Shown here: in pieces, positions 47,401 to 60,153 of the stretch
How positions within the stretch are numbered: position 1 is the stretch's first letter
How the letters are laid out: each line of letters starts with the position of its first letter
Source of the DNA: Ananas comosus
Lineage: Eukaryota; Streptophyta; Magnoliopsida; Poales; Bromeliaceae
Assembly: GCF_001540865.1 (NCBI RefSeq)
Contig: NC_033632.1
Location: 11,148,557-11,212,556 of the forward strand
Direction: 5' to 3'
Length of the DNA: 64,000 nucleotides
Program-made: the position numbers and the translations under genes
Notes under the pieces: model-generated
What the model was told of the DNA's origin: nothing
What the model saw: the letters and a program-made list of their open reading frames with translations, nothing else
Databases searched by the model: none

Positions 47401-50200
47401 CCTAAATAACAATTTGTTGTTACATGATAATACTTCAGATTTCTATATTTAGATTATCTTTTAGCGCATGTTAGCCCAACTAGTGGATCAGCTACTCTAA
47501 TCCAGAAAAAAGAAACTTCCAGAAACAAAGAGTTTGGCTAACAAAATTATGGAGCTTTAGATGAGATGGGGAGCAAAACGAGCGTTCGGGACCAAAAGGA
47601 AAAGCTTCAATTGGAAGCTTCTACTTCTACTACAGCAGAAAGCTGCTGACAAGATTTTAATGAAAAAGCTATTAGCAAAACTACAAGTTGAAGTATACAA
47701 GACAATAAAGCAATAAAAAAATACCTGCTTAATCATATTTATAATCTGATTAATGTGGTCGGTAACGCGGGGTTCAAATGATGGAGGCAAACACTGAAGA
47801 TAAGCCATGTCGGAAAGGAACTCGTCACAAAAGCGGCTGCTTAAACTTAAAGGATTCTCCCGCAGTTCATTTGCTCTTTTAATTATCTACAGAATTCCAT
47901 AAGTGCAGAACTCAGGATTCCTGCCGTAGATATGTGAGAAAGCAGTTGGTACACAATTTTTTGGGTTAAATTGAGCAAGAAGCCCTGGATTTAATAAAAT
48001 AATCAATAAGATAGATATAGCATACAGTAACTTTGATATAATAATAGAAAGGAAGAGAAGTAATAAATAGATCAAGACCGACAAGAATCATACTAATTCC
48101 CAAAAAAGTACAATAAATGAGTAGCAAACAAAATTCTAGTGAGATAAAAGAGTGCTGAGGAAGAGTTCCTCAAATTTATGAATACATATTATCATGTAGG
48201 TAACTTCAAGAGGTCTCGAAGAAATTAAAAAGATGTCAAAAATAACAAAGAACATGTTATATATTTACATAAGAATATATTCAAGAAGATTTAAGAGAAT
48301 AGCCAGGTCTAATTGTATTGTTCTCAAAGAAAAAAAAACAGAAGTGCTTAGCAGGTATGCAATGGTTGACTGGCTAACCGGAAAAAAGTCATAATTATAA
48401 TAATAATAACTATAAGATGACAGTTAAGTGACGAAAGAGCACTCTAGTTGCCTTAAATAAGAAAAAAAAATACAACGTTGTACAAGACAAGACTTAATTT
48501 ATATATGTAAATATAGTTGAGCAGTAAATTATAGCCTCTGAGAGATATTCAAAATGCAAAGGTTTCTCAAAAGAAATAAGTCTAAGACCGAGTGCATGTC
48601 ATCAAGAAACCGAGACGCCATGGCGAATAAAAAAAATTCTTGAGAGATACGAAATACCTAGAAGAGCTTTCTTATCTGGAAGCTATTGATCATTAGCAAA
48701 GGGTGATTGAGAGGACATTGCACAAAAAATTAGAGCAACCCTGAAACCAAAAAAAAAAAAAAGAGCCTCTACTGTCGTGTGCAATCATCATATACCCCAG
48801 AAGTTATATGGCAAAGTGTTGAAGAAAAACTATTATGAAAAACTCAAAATTCTTAGAATCTAATTCTTATTCACAGACAAATTGGTGCAAATGTTCTAAC
48901 AGAAATTTCATAGAGCGGCTATAACATTAGTCATGCTTTCTGAATTGAATATTGATGATCAAGCAAACAACACATACGTATTTGCTAAGTTAAGGCGAAT
49001 GACTTATTTTACCAGAAAATATAATGCACAAGAGTCTCATATCAGATTCCAAGCATAAGAGTTTCACATGTTAGCAAGTTGCTCAATTCCAAGTGAAAAT
49101 AGCTTTTATTGTATGGAAGAAGACATTAGATTTCCCAAGTTGCAGAGAACTGTTATATTCATATTAAGAATTTGAAAAGAAATCTGTGGACCATATCTAC
49201 ATCGCCTAGAAATTACATACAAGATCTTATCAAATATTCACAATGCCGATCGACCAAAAGTTGACTCACCTTATCGTCGATGTCAGTGAAGTTCCGAACA
49301 TAGCAAATGTCATATCCCAAATACTGCAAATATCTGTCAAATTTAACACAATTTAAAAAGTACATGGAAAAAATATTGCTTTATTGGAAATATTGAAATT
49401 TGTAAAGTAATTGCAAATAAAAAGTTAAAAAATACAAAGCTTCTTCGAACTGTAGCAAATTCCGGGCAGTCCCCAAACTATAAAAATTTTAATTTTACTA
49501 TCTCAATTTCATTACTTTTGATTTCCTAAAATTCCTGTCAAATTCTATTATAACTTCATCAGTAAAATTACAATATATTTCATTAAATAACAGAATTTTG
49601 TGTTATTTTTCCAAAATATTCTGTTAAAAATCTAGAAAATGCAGTGCAGGTAAGATCTGTAAATTTTTGTTCTGAGTTGGTAAACAGAGATTCAAATTCG
49701 TAGCTCCAGTGCTCTACCAATTACAAAATAGAGTATCAGAATAACTACTAAGCTACAAAATTAACCCCTGAAATACCCGAGATATAAAGGTGAAAAACTA
49801 ACCTGTAGAGGACGTCGAAGGTAACGTAGACCCTCGCATGGCCGATGTGGCTGAGATCGTAGGGCGTAACCCCGCACACGTACATGCCCACTTTCCCAGG
49901 AACCCTAGCACGGAAGAGCTCCTTCTGCTTCGTCATGGTGTTGTAGAGGTGGAGCTCCGTCGAGGGCTTCGACTCCGTGGGGGCGCCATTGGTGACGCCA
50001 TTGTTGGCGGCAAAGACGGAAGCAGAGGAGGAGATGGAGAGGGAAAGGATAGGGGTCCTCTTGCTCCTCGGTGATTTGAGATGGGAGAAGAAGGGGTTTA
50101 GGGTTAGGGTTAGGGTTTGGAGGGGGAAGCGTGGGGGTGCGGGGAAGGGGTAGGAGGAGAGGAGGACGACGCTTCGGCGCGTTAGAGACGCGGTCGCCAT
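44455..50200 (-). CDS. CARS: Cysteinyl-tRNA synthetase, chloroplast/mitochondrial
   Basis: Class I aminoacyl-tRNA synthetase that charges tRNA-Cys, here with an organelle presequence. Nine minus-strand exons keep frame: 49803-50200, 49270-49333, 47725-47886, 47154-47324, 46557-46838, 45740-45865, 45231-45434, 45006-45107 and 44455-44700, giving 584 residues. Residues 1 to about 75 are Ser/Thr/Arg/Pro-rich and fit a dual-targeting presequence. The catalytic domain shows [19 protein letters not shown] (HIGH at 118-121) and KMSKSKGN (346-353). The four zinc ligands of the bacterial enzyme are present: Cys109, Cys289 (HIEC), and His314 and Glu318 of [15 protein letters not shown] is also typical. 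The C-terminal helical domain ends [13 protein letters not shown] plus a short tail. The chosen ATG is preceded by a GA repeat; an upstream in-frame ATG exists (about 50281), but the repeat would then be translated. Divergent from the ubiquitin ligase gene. Confidence 0.93.
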
Positions 50201-50320
50201 TAAGAGAGAGAGAGAGAGAGAGAGAGAGGCTTTTTTCAAAATCCTGTGAAGTTGAGGGGGTTCCCAAACTTTTTTGCCCAAACTTAACTGGAGAGAGAGA
50301 GAGAGAGAGAGAGAGACGAA
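50201..50320 (-). promoter_or_regulatory. GA-rich leader of the cysteinyl-tRNA synthetase
   Basis: Two GA tracts (50203-50228 and 50290-50317 on the plus strand; CT on the transcribed strand) lie just upstream of the start codon. GA/CT repeats are binding sites for plant BBR/BPC proteins. The effect here is inferred only. Confidence 0.45.
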
Positions 50321-51006
50321 GAGAGAGAGTGTGGGTGGTGTAAATGGTTTGGGGCTTGGGTAGGGGTGAGGGGATTTTTTTAAAATTTAATTTTTTTAAA
50401 AATTTTAATTCATTAAATAATCTACGTAAAAATTTTATTTGGTCAAATAATATTATTTTATCCTACTTAACATGAAAGAATAATTAAAAAATGATGATCA
50501 TTTTCAGTAAATTTTATAAGATGATAAATAATTTACCATATTTCTCTTACAAAATTATTTTTTATATTTTACAGAACATTTTTCAATTTTTTTAGAAAAC
50601 GAAAACTATTTTGAGACCAACATTTTGAGGAGTGAAAAAAAGGTTGCTAATATATTAGTGTAAGTTTACCATCCAAACTTTCTACATCTCATATCCGTCA
50701 TCTCTATTTTTTTTTATCAAATTATATTATCTATATTAAAATATAGTTAAAATTTATTTTTATTGCGGGGAGATTGTAGAAAAATTACGTTACGTGCAGT
50801 AAGAAAGTATGATGAAAAAAATACCATATTTGTTTCCGTATGTAATATTGCATTCCGCATATCGTGATGAGTCTATTACGATATATTTTTTACGATCCTA
50901 CTGAAAAATGCGAAAGTATATATTCCTATATATTTTTATCTTAACTCTATTTTATCTAATAGCAGCAGACATGTCTGAATGCCAAACTAAGCCTACGTAA
51001 ATATAA
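50321..51006. other. Divergent intergenic region
   Basis: AT-rich DNA between the divergent synthetase and ubiquitin-ligase genes. No further feature was seen. Confidence 0.4.
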
Positions 51007-51360
51007 GGCTAAAATATAAAAAATTTACTGTAATAATCAACTTTTTATTTTTTTCTTTGACTCTCAAAAATCATATTTTACTCTCTTATAATTTTAGAAA
51101 TATTTTCAGAAATTACGGCGTTCATAGGGCGAAGGCGAAATTAGCAAATTATTCTTACATGTTAGGTTAAAAAATAATTTTTTAATATATTTATATTATT
51201 TTTAATAATATTTTTGTTATAAATTAATTATGAAAAATAGAGAGAATAATAATGGAATTATGACGGAGAGGAATAAATGTATAAATTTAAAATTTTGAGA
51301 GGATGAAATATAAATTTTTAAAAATTATGAAAGATAAAGTGAAAAGTGGGCATTTAAGCC
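51007..51360. mobile_element. Diverged relative of the Mutator-like elements
   Basis: The left end GGCTAAAATATAAAAAATTT, then CTGTAATAATCAACTTTTTA, and the right end AAAGTGAAAAGTGGGCA...TTAAGCC follow the TIR order of the elements at 41276 and 42792. No clean 9-bp duplication and no GC-rich cargo. It ends about 10 bp before the CCAAT motif of the ubiquitin-ligase promoter. Confidence 0.5.
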
Positions 51361-51369
51361 TAAAACGAT

Positions 51370-51427
51370 CCAATTGGTAGCACGTGGGAGTCACGTGCCA
51401 AGTCGAACTTGGAAAACTATATAAATT
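51370..51427 (+). promoter_or_regulatory. Compact promoter of the BRIZ1-like gene: CCAAT, two G-boxes, TATA
   Basis: In order: CCAATTGG (51370-51377), CACGTG (51381-51386), CACGTG (51392-51397) and TATATAAAT (51418-51426), with the ATG at 51464. The order and spacing fit a TATA promoter with tandem G-boxes (bZIP/bHLH sites). If this TATA is used, the 5' UTR is only about 10-15 nt. Confidence 0.6.
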
Positions 51428-51463
51428 CCCTCCGATCATCTTTGCCGCGACCGCTACTTCGCC

Positions 51464-51473
51464 ATGTCGATCA

Positions 51474-51504
<31 letters not shown>

Positions 51505-54500
51505 CGCAGCTCCCTCCGCCGCCGAAGTCGCCTCCCACCACCACCTCCTTCCTCCTCCTCCTCTGGCAAGCCCCGTCGACCTCATGGACCCATCTCCTTC
51601 GAGCACTACTCGCGCCGTCCCCTTCTCCTCCGGAAACCCTAGAATCGAGGAGACCCATGGAATCATGCACCTCTACCCCGAGGACGCCGCATCGCGCTCC
51701 CACCTCCCGGTAACGAGGCCCTTCTCCCTGATCCTGCTCGATCTGTTTTGTGCTCTAGGGTTTCTCCGATTTGGCGCAATTGGGTGGTAACTAGGGTTTT
51801 AATGCCTCGGGGAATGTCGTTTTAGGTGGGGAGGAAGCCTCTCGTGTGCGTCCTCGCGGTGCCGAACCACATGACCTACGCCGATTTCTGCCGATTCTGC
51901 GGTTCTTTCGTGCAGCACATGCTCGAGATGCGAATTGTGAGGTAAATTTTTCTTGTTCCACATCTGATATAGATACATGTTCGTAGCTTATTAAGTATTT
52001 TAACTTTGGTAAAAGTTTTGTGAGACCCATGACACCCCCCAACTCTACTTCATGTAGAAAAAGATCCCTTAACTATATTTATTGTTGAAAATTTCGAAGC
52101 CCCTCAACTGTTAATTGTTTTGATCTAAGTTACTTCAGTTATGTAAATCAAGATTTCATGGAATTTAATGGTTATTTTGTTAAATTTTCCAGCTTTACCT
52201 GCTTTTCAGCTAATGAAACTTTGAGCTCTACTAACCATTTATTGCCCATAGCTAGCAGTGCATTTAAATTTGACAAAATCCTCAATTACTTAATGGAAAT
52301 AATTTAAGTAGAAAAAGGAAAAGGAAAATTGAAGTGTGTGTTGTGGAGGGGTCAATTTTATAATGGCTTATAGTTGAGGGGGTCTCCATATATTTTTAAC
52401 TTTTAATTTTCCTTTGATGTGTGAATTTGATATTATTCACGAAATCCTTGCGTATTATCTACATTGTATTAGTTATTCCTACTTTATTTTGTGAATTTAT
52501 GGTTATTTTATGATGTTTTTATCTTATTGCTTCTCAATTAGTTTTTTTTTCCTTTTCTTTTTTATGTGTATCTATAATTTTAAATAATCGATTCTTACGA
52601 CCCTTTTTTTTTTCTTAGTTTTAAGGGCATGCATTTGTGGAATGAGAGCTTTTTTCACACCATTTCTAATATCTAGGGGAATAATGATATAAATCTTGGT
52701 TTGATGGTGAAATTTCCTTTTATTTGACAAATTAGGAATGATGGAGCAGAAGATCACTATAGCGTTCTCATAACGTTCGATGATCAAAGTTCAACAGATA
52801 GCTTTTACAAGCATTTCAATGGGAAGCGATTTTCATCATTAGAGGTTTGTTATTACAATACTTCCATAATATTATATTTGACATAATGAAGCAATATTTG
52901 GATTATACTAGTTTATTGATACTTCTTTGGTGTGCTTTGTAACAGGGTGATATTTGTGGTGTCTGTTATGTAGTAGATGTACAGTATACTGGATCAATTG
53001 AACATTCACAGTGCTCAATTAGTAGCTCAGCTGAACAGCCTAATTGTCCGGTATGTCTTGGTAAGTTCTACTGCTGAGTTCCCGCAGTTGGTCTACTTAA
53101 TGGGTGATGGAATATGAATTCTTTTCCTTTTTATAGTTATTGAAGTCATGCTACTCTGTACAATAAAATTATATTGTTTGTTGTACAGACATTCCTGTAA
53201 AGTTTCATGATTTGTGTAATTTATGCTCGACGCCCTGATAAATAATCGCTAATTTCAATTATTGTAGGTTATAGTCAATTCAAGAGTTGTCAATTTAGAT
53301 GCTGTCAATTTAGATGCTGTAGCATTGAGTTTGAGGAGATATGAGAAGCCAGATTCTCTTGAAAGTATCCAAGTCCCTGTGTGTGTGCGCTGTGCACGCG
53401 CATGTGCACACGCATGTAAATCTATACATGACACATTTCCTTTTGAAACCTTCTTGATCATTTTGGAAGCGGATGGTGGAGTGTTTTCAGCCTTATATCT
53501 AGAGGGTTTGGTTGCCAGAAAAAAAAATTAGTTTTTTTTTAAAAAAAATCTGAAGAAGATGCCTTTGGCATTCTGCCGGGTTGCATTGCAAGCTAGCCAA
53601 TGAGGACAACATTAGGGAAGTCACCATTGATTGACATATCCAACCATGTAGAATCTTGTTTATAAAAACGGAAAAAAAGGCAACAATAGCAAACAATGCC
53701 TTAACACAGTGTTTCGATTTCATTTCTTTATAATTTGTAGCATGCACTAATTCTAAGCTACCTTGGCCTTATGTACGTATTGAAGACATTATAATAAGTT
53801 TGCTGTTTATCTCCTTCCTTTTATGATGTAGAGAGACTTGAGCAAGATTACGGTGGCATTCTAACAACGATCTGCAATCACTCCTTCCACTCTTCATGCA
53901 TATCGAAATGGACAGATTCTTCGTGTCCAGTAAGAAATTTTAATTCCTTTATTCAGATGCAGCTTAGGTTTTACCAAATATCCAGACAATTTAGCTGTCT
54001 ATAGCTATCATTTATTGAAAATTTTGATATTTAAAATGATTATTACATTGTAGTTTATAATTCAAGATAGAAAAAATAATTCTTTTCTTTCAAGTATTGC
54101 AAAAGTTTTCTCTTTATATAGTTTTTACGTGTATGATTTTCATTGCTTGATTATTGAGTGCCGATTTGTTGCTTGTAAGGCACCATGTGAGAGGTGGAAA
54201 AAGATTTCTTTGATAATTTAGAGACGAGAAAGCACTAAACCAATTACCTTTTTGAGATAGTTCATTTCCTTTGGAACTGATCAGAATCATCAATATATTA
54301 GTTTTGAGTTATTTAGTAGGGAAAATTAGGAATAAAATATAATAATTGCCAATATAGTTTCTCATAACTCTTGTGCATCGCTATTTGGTGCTAGAATAAT
54401 CATTTCTAAGGCTGAAAATTTTCTTTGGCAACTTGTGGCTTTCTGTCAATCTGCGGCTTCTTCATAAGTAACTGTCCTCAGTTTTCATACACAAGGCCTT

Positions 54501-56893
54501 CAATCCGTGTTAGATACTCACCCTATACATGTTGTTAACAAATGTATATCCCTTTTTTTCCCCTTTTTTCCCGTCCAGGTTTCTAAATCTGTTTTAATGA
54601 ATTGCATCTTTTAACTGTTCCATGCAAATATCTTCTATTTCTTTTTCTTCTTTTTTTTGTGAATATCTTGATATCATAACTAATATACTGTATCTGATCT
54701 AGGTTTGTAGATATTGTCAGCAACAACCTGAAAAATCTACATGTTCTGTTTGTGGAACCTCTGAGAACCTATGGATTTGTGTTATTTGTGGGTTTGTTGG
54801 TTGTGGAAGGTAAATAATGTTATGTCATTTTCTTCTTTAATAGAATTGCCGCTACATCAATATTATAATTGGCTTATTTGAATGCTTTCGGAGACAGGTA
54901 CATTGAAGGACATGCTATCACACATTGGAGAGAGACTCAACACTGTTACTCGCTTGAACTGGAGACACAAAGAGTTTGGGACTATGTAGGTGACAATTAT
55001 GTTCACCGGCTAATTCAGTCCAAAACCGATGGGAAATTGGTTGAGTTAAATTCCCATTGTGTTCAATGTGATGATGTCTTTGGAACTTGCACATGTAGTG
55101 GAGACTCTGGAATCAGCGACGCTCTGTTCAACAGTAAAGTTGAAGCTGTAATGTATAAGTAAAAGATATTGTTTTCAAAGATTCTCTACATATACATCTC
55201 AGTTGATCTCTAAAACTTACTTTCAGCACCGTTTTGTTCTTTTTTTTTCTTCCTTTCAGATTCTTGCTGAGTATAATGACCTCCTCACATCTCAACTAGA
55301 GAACCAAAGAAAAGTATGCACATTGACTGCTACTATTGTCCGATAGTAGATTTTTTTTTGAACTTTCTTCATTACAATTTCGGCGACTTGTTACTTGCTT
55401 TTGATGCAAGTGCTTTGCATTTAAGTACTTGTAATTATTTCTCTGCCTATTGTGATGATTAATTTGCTAAATGTTTTCTTCCACTGGGGCATAGTATTTT
55501 GAATCGCTGCTTCTAGAGGTCAAGGAAGAAAATGAGAAAGAAATTTCTGAGGCTGCTGAGAAGGCCGTGAATATAAAACTGCAGAAATTACAAATGAAGC
55601 TCGCCAAGTGTGTGGAAGAGAAGAAGTTTCTTGATGATGTGAGTTGCTGTTAGAAAACTTCTACTAATATCTGCTTCTGTTGGTATATCATATGTTGCAA
55701 TTTGTTGTTAACAAATCATGACCTGCTGTCAATTGTTGTTCTAGATCAATGAGAATCTTTTGAAAAATCAAGAGATGTGGAAAGCAAAGATTCTGCAAAT
55801 AGAAGAAAGGTATTCTCTTTATCCATTTCTTTTTCTACAATTGTGGTTAGCCTGAGAGACTGATTCGTTTCTATACAGTGTCATTACCTCAAAACAAGTG
55901 AAGTCTTTCTGACTTTTATAATGGTTAAGCCATATATTTGGTAAAAGCAAAGTGATAATGTATGTGCGGGGGATAAATTTGAGCCCTGAAAAACTTTTCA
56001 TGCAGAGTTCGGTGTTGAAAATTGGCTTGGGGAGACTGTCTCATTCGCCATAAGTTAATGGAAATTTCTTCAAATGCTCATCAGTCTTGATTTGTTTAAT
56101 ATCTGCTTACGAGCCTGTTTGGATGTTGGAACAAGTTATCATTTTCCTTTTGTGACCACAACCTAGGGTTGGATGCTTATTTATTTTGACTAATTTCCCG
56201 TTCAGGGAGCGATCTGCGGTGAGACTGAGAGATGAGAAAATACGGAATCTGGAAGAACAGGTTAGTGCAACATGACTATTTAGCACATTGAGTATGGGTG
56301 GTAGACTTTGTTCAACTTAGCATCTTACATTATGCCTCATGCCGCTACTTGGCTCTTATGGTTACTGCCCTAGTGATGAAAGACAAATTTCTGCATAAAA
56401 CTCTCTCTCTCTCTCTCTCTCTCTCTGAGCAGGAAAAAGGTTGCAGTAGTTAGCTTCAAAAACGACCCATGCCATATCTATTTATTCATTTTTAAGTACG
56501 CTTGCCTAATCTCATGGTGTTAGAAATGTAGAGAAAGTTCTAATCTATCTACGCTATTTAAGACATCATTATGTTTTGTACTCTACTAAAATTTAGACGA
56601 AAGTTTATTTTCAAATTTTCTTTGTATATTTTGCTCACACAAAATCTTACTTAGTTTGATCCATTTATTTTTTTTATTGTTATTTTTTTTTTATGCCACA
56701 GCTGAGAGATCTAATAGCTCACATTGAAGGACAAAATGCGGTGGATCAACTTCCCGACTCGGTCTCGAGCGAGATAAAAGGCGGCACGGTTCTCCCTCTA
56801 CCCTCGTCTTCATCATCATCATCATCTTCCTCATCGTCCTCCAGCAGCAAAAGTAGTAAGCGCACCACCACAAGGAACCGGAAAAATAACTGA
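51464..56893 (+). CDS. BRIZ1: BRAP2 RING ZnF-UBP E3 ubiquitin ligase, BRIZ1-like
   Basis: Homologue of BRCA1-associated protein 2. In Arabidopsis, BRIZ1 and BRIZ2 form a heteromeric E3 ligase needed for seed germination. Twelve exons keep frame: 51464-51709, 51826-51941, 52736-52844, 52946-53060, 53832-53929, 54703-54809, 54898-55147, 55260-55313, 55495-55638, 55745-55809, 56206-56260 and 56702-56893, giving 516 residues. Domain order: an Asp/Ala- and Pro-rich start; a BRAP2 domain (about 83-175, [20 protein letters not shown]); RING-H2 at 191-230 ([17 protein letters not shown]); ZnF-UBP at about 230-315 ([31 protein letters not shown]); a long coiled coil (about 345-465); and a Ser-run then a basic tail. 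A tempting GTATGT donor at 53051 is read through, because the Cys-Leu codons it contains complete the RING. Confidence 0.93.
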
Positions 56894-57903
56894 CTACATT
56901 TACGCTAATGGGAAAAATGTAAAAGGGAATAGGGTTTGACATGTATAGTATCTCATTTTTCCGGGGGTTTCTTTGTTTGTTTTTATTATTGAAAGAGATG
57001 GTGTAATGCGCAAAAGATGGGTTTTTTAGTAGGCATGTATATGATTCATGTATTTTTAGTTCTTGTGTATCTCCGTAAACAATTACCTTTTTTTTATATT
57101 TTGTTTTGTTGGTTTAAATTCAATGTAATGTATGTTTTGTGGGTTTCCATGACATCTATTTGGGTGCATTTTAATGTAATACAACACGGAAAATATTTTT
57201 GTAAAATAATATAAAATAATTATTATTCTCCAAAAATCAGGGAATAGTATTTTTATATTTTATGCTTGACATTTTCTTTGTACGATCATTAAGATCTCAA
57301 TTCTTTTTTATGATGACAATGTTAAATAAGTAGATATTTTTGTAGTTATTTAAATTCACTCGAACAAATGGAGACCAAAATGCTGAAAAAAAATATATAT
57401 TTTTAAAAACACAAGTTTTATATGCCTACTTAAATTCTCTTCATTTAGCAAATTTCCTGCTTATTATCTTTCTATGTCCAAAATCAATTTTGTTCTTTTT
57501 AGTTAAAAAAGCTTCATGAAGTTTCACTAATAAGGATATAAAAACCTGCCCCAGAAAAAAAAAGAAAAATATGTTCTCACAATTGAATTTGAATGAATCA
57601 TCCATAAGAAGTGGTGTAAACAAAAGCAACTTCACTGTAATTTCACTAAAGATTTATTAATATTATTACATTAATATAAGAAAAATCACCAACAGATCCA
57701 ATAACACTTGAATCTCATCTGACACTGAAAGAACAAAACCAACATACCAAAACACATATATGTATATACCACCCACATACAAGCTAGTACTGAATCTCCC
57801 TATAGAGATATCAAATCAAAATCCACCAAATTGAGGACCCAAATCATACTCAATCATTTGACCATGTTAATAATCCCTTTAGATAGAGTTTTAAAAGAGG
57901 ATT
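56894..57903. other. Convergent 3' intergenic region
   Basis: Tail-to-tail spacer between the BRIZ1-like gene and the next gene, holding both 3' UTRs. AT-rich, no gene or clear repeat. Confidence 0.5.
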
Positions 57904-59557
57904 CTACCCATCATAAAAGGGATTATTATTATTATTATCATCATTTACCAATCTCCTGTTCAATAATGGTTGGCTTTGTGAGAAGAGATTTGGGTGGAAA
58001 TTCTCCTCATTGTCTTCGAAAGCCACCCAATTCTCCGCGACGCCATTTCGTTTCTCCTTCGCGGCGGTGTTTCTCAAGCTCTCCATCTCCCCTACATGCT
58101 CTTTGAATTCCTTCTTCACGACATCGAGCACTATCTCTCCATACCTGTCACACCATGCCCTGCAACCAAAACAAAGTTCAAAGAAAAAGAATCAACTTGT
58201 TTGCTAAAATTGTGATTTGATATAGAATTTGCTTGAAGTTTTAGGTACTTCGGGAAGAAACCGCCGAGGTCGGATTTGTCGGTCGGAAGTTTGGTCGATA
58301 TTGCCTCGATTTGCTCATCCCTATCAATACGCGATCACTCGACGTAAGTTAATGGACCACAATTTAAGAAATAGGAGAAGGATCATGAGGTGGTAATGAA
58401 ATGAGAATATCTACGAGAAGTTGAGGTTCGGATTCGTCGCCGAGAGCTCCGATTGGATCCGCGAGAGCTCTTTCTTGATGTTATCCCCCAAAACCTTCGC
58501 AAGAATGAACAACGAAGTAAGGATTCAATTTTCTTGGCGCGAAAAGCATTGAAGATGTAAGATAAATTATATTATCTTCTCATAAAAGACCTTATCGATG
58601 AAAAAGTCGGAATTCGAGCCATCCGAATGTATCTTCTTCTTTAGCCTCTTCGTGTCGGGGCCTTCGCCGAGAGGGCTCGCGACAAGCTCACATGTGAACG
58701 CATCCGATCGCTCTCTGGAAGGCAAGTAAGGAACCGTCGACTCGTCCACATTGCTATTCTTCTTCCATTTCTTGAACCCTTCCAATCCCCACGGCTTCTT
58801 CGACGACTTTGCGGTCCCCCCTTTCTCCTCGGGTTCGAGATTCGGGTTCTTGTTTTCATTGCCATCTTCTTGTTGTTCCTTCCTAAATAGAGTGCCAAAG
58901 GGCTTCCTTTTCCCCTTCTCGGGCTTGACGGGCACTAAAGGTGAGCTCTCGGGCATCAAGATTGTGCCCTTGTGCATTAGATTGTGATCTCCTCCTCTCG
59001 TCGAATCCGCGGTGTCCTTGTTTCCTTTGCCTTTTGTTGTTGTTGTTGCATTCACCTTAGTGAAAAAGGCTTTTATCGGCGGAGTTCGATGCTTGCTCTT
59101 GTTGGCCGCGACGGATGGCTCTTCTTTGTCTTTGAGGTCTATGTCTGTCCACTCCTCGTCGGAGTTTGCGGTCGGGGCTCCGACGATCACGTCTCTGCAG
59201 TCGATCTCAACCCCTTGCACCGCGAGCCGTTGAAGAAGAGGCCTTTTCGAGGAGTGGTAGTCCTCAGCTGAGATGCATTTTGCATAGAGCAATTCCTGCA
59301 GATGATCATGAGAAGGAACATTCTTACTTCAATCAGTTAACAAAATTTGGAGGGATTTTTTTTAAAGTTTTCTTTTTAACTTTTCTTTTTTTTGTTTTTG
59401 TGGAAAATGAATGAAGAATCCCCATAATCAAATATATATNTAAGCAACTACGTTTCTTCAAACAGTTACATAATAATACCCAGTCTTTTCAAGACAAATG
59501 CCGTAAAAGATTCCAGCTCAAAAAAAAAAAAAAAAAGAAAAAAAAAAAAAAAAAAAA

Positions 59558-59593
<36 letters not shown>

Positions 59594-60097
59594 ACATATA
59601 TTTTTTTTTAGAAGCTCAAAAGAACCATAAAAAATGGAGATAATTCATGAACTTTTCATGAAAAACAAGAAGAACCATAAGAGGAATGAATGGTTATTTT
59701 TTAAATTTGGCTAAAATACAGAAAATTCTCTTATAAATATTCGTTTTTTTACTTTCTTATGACTTTCAAAAATCTATATTTTATCTTCTCAAAATTTTAA
59801 GTTGATGCATTTAATCTCCCTCTGTCAGGTTTCTGTCTTCGTTTATTTCTTATAATTTATACTAAAAATATCCATCCCTCTGTCGGGTTTCTGTCACTAG
59901 TTCGTTTATTTCTTATAATTTATACTAAAAATATCCTTAAATTTTTTTAAAAAAATATTTAAAAATTATTTTTTCTTTATAAAACAGGTAAGAGCATTTT
60001 GATCATTTTACGCTCTTCATTAACACCGTAACTTCTCGAAAATATTTCTAAAAGTTAAAAAAAGATAAAATGTGGGTTTCTAAAAATTGGGAGAAAA

Positions 60098-60153
<56 letters not shown>

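Noticed and set aside
50200..50281. Upstream in-frame ATG giving the synthetase 27 extra residues
   Set aside because: The extension would translate the CT repeat into a Ser-Leu run. The ATG at 50200 gives an ordinary transit peptide.
53051..53060. GTATGT splice donor at the end of BRIZ1-like exon 4
   Set aside because: Using it would remove the second RING cysteine. The GTAAGT donor at 53061 keeps CPVCLE intact and in frame.
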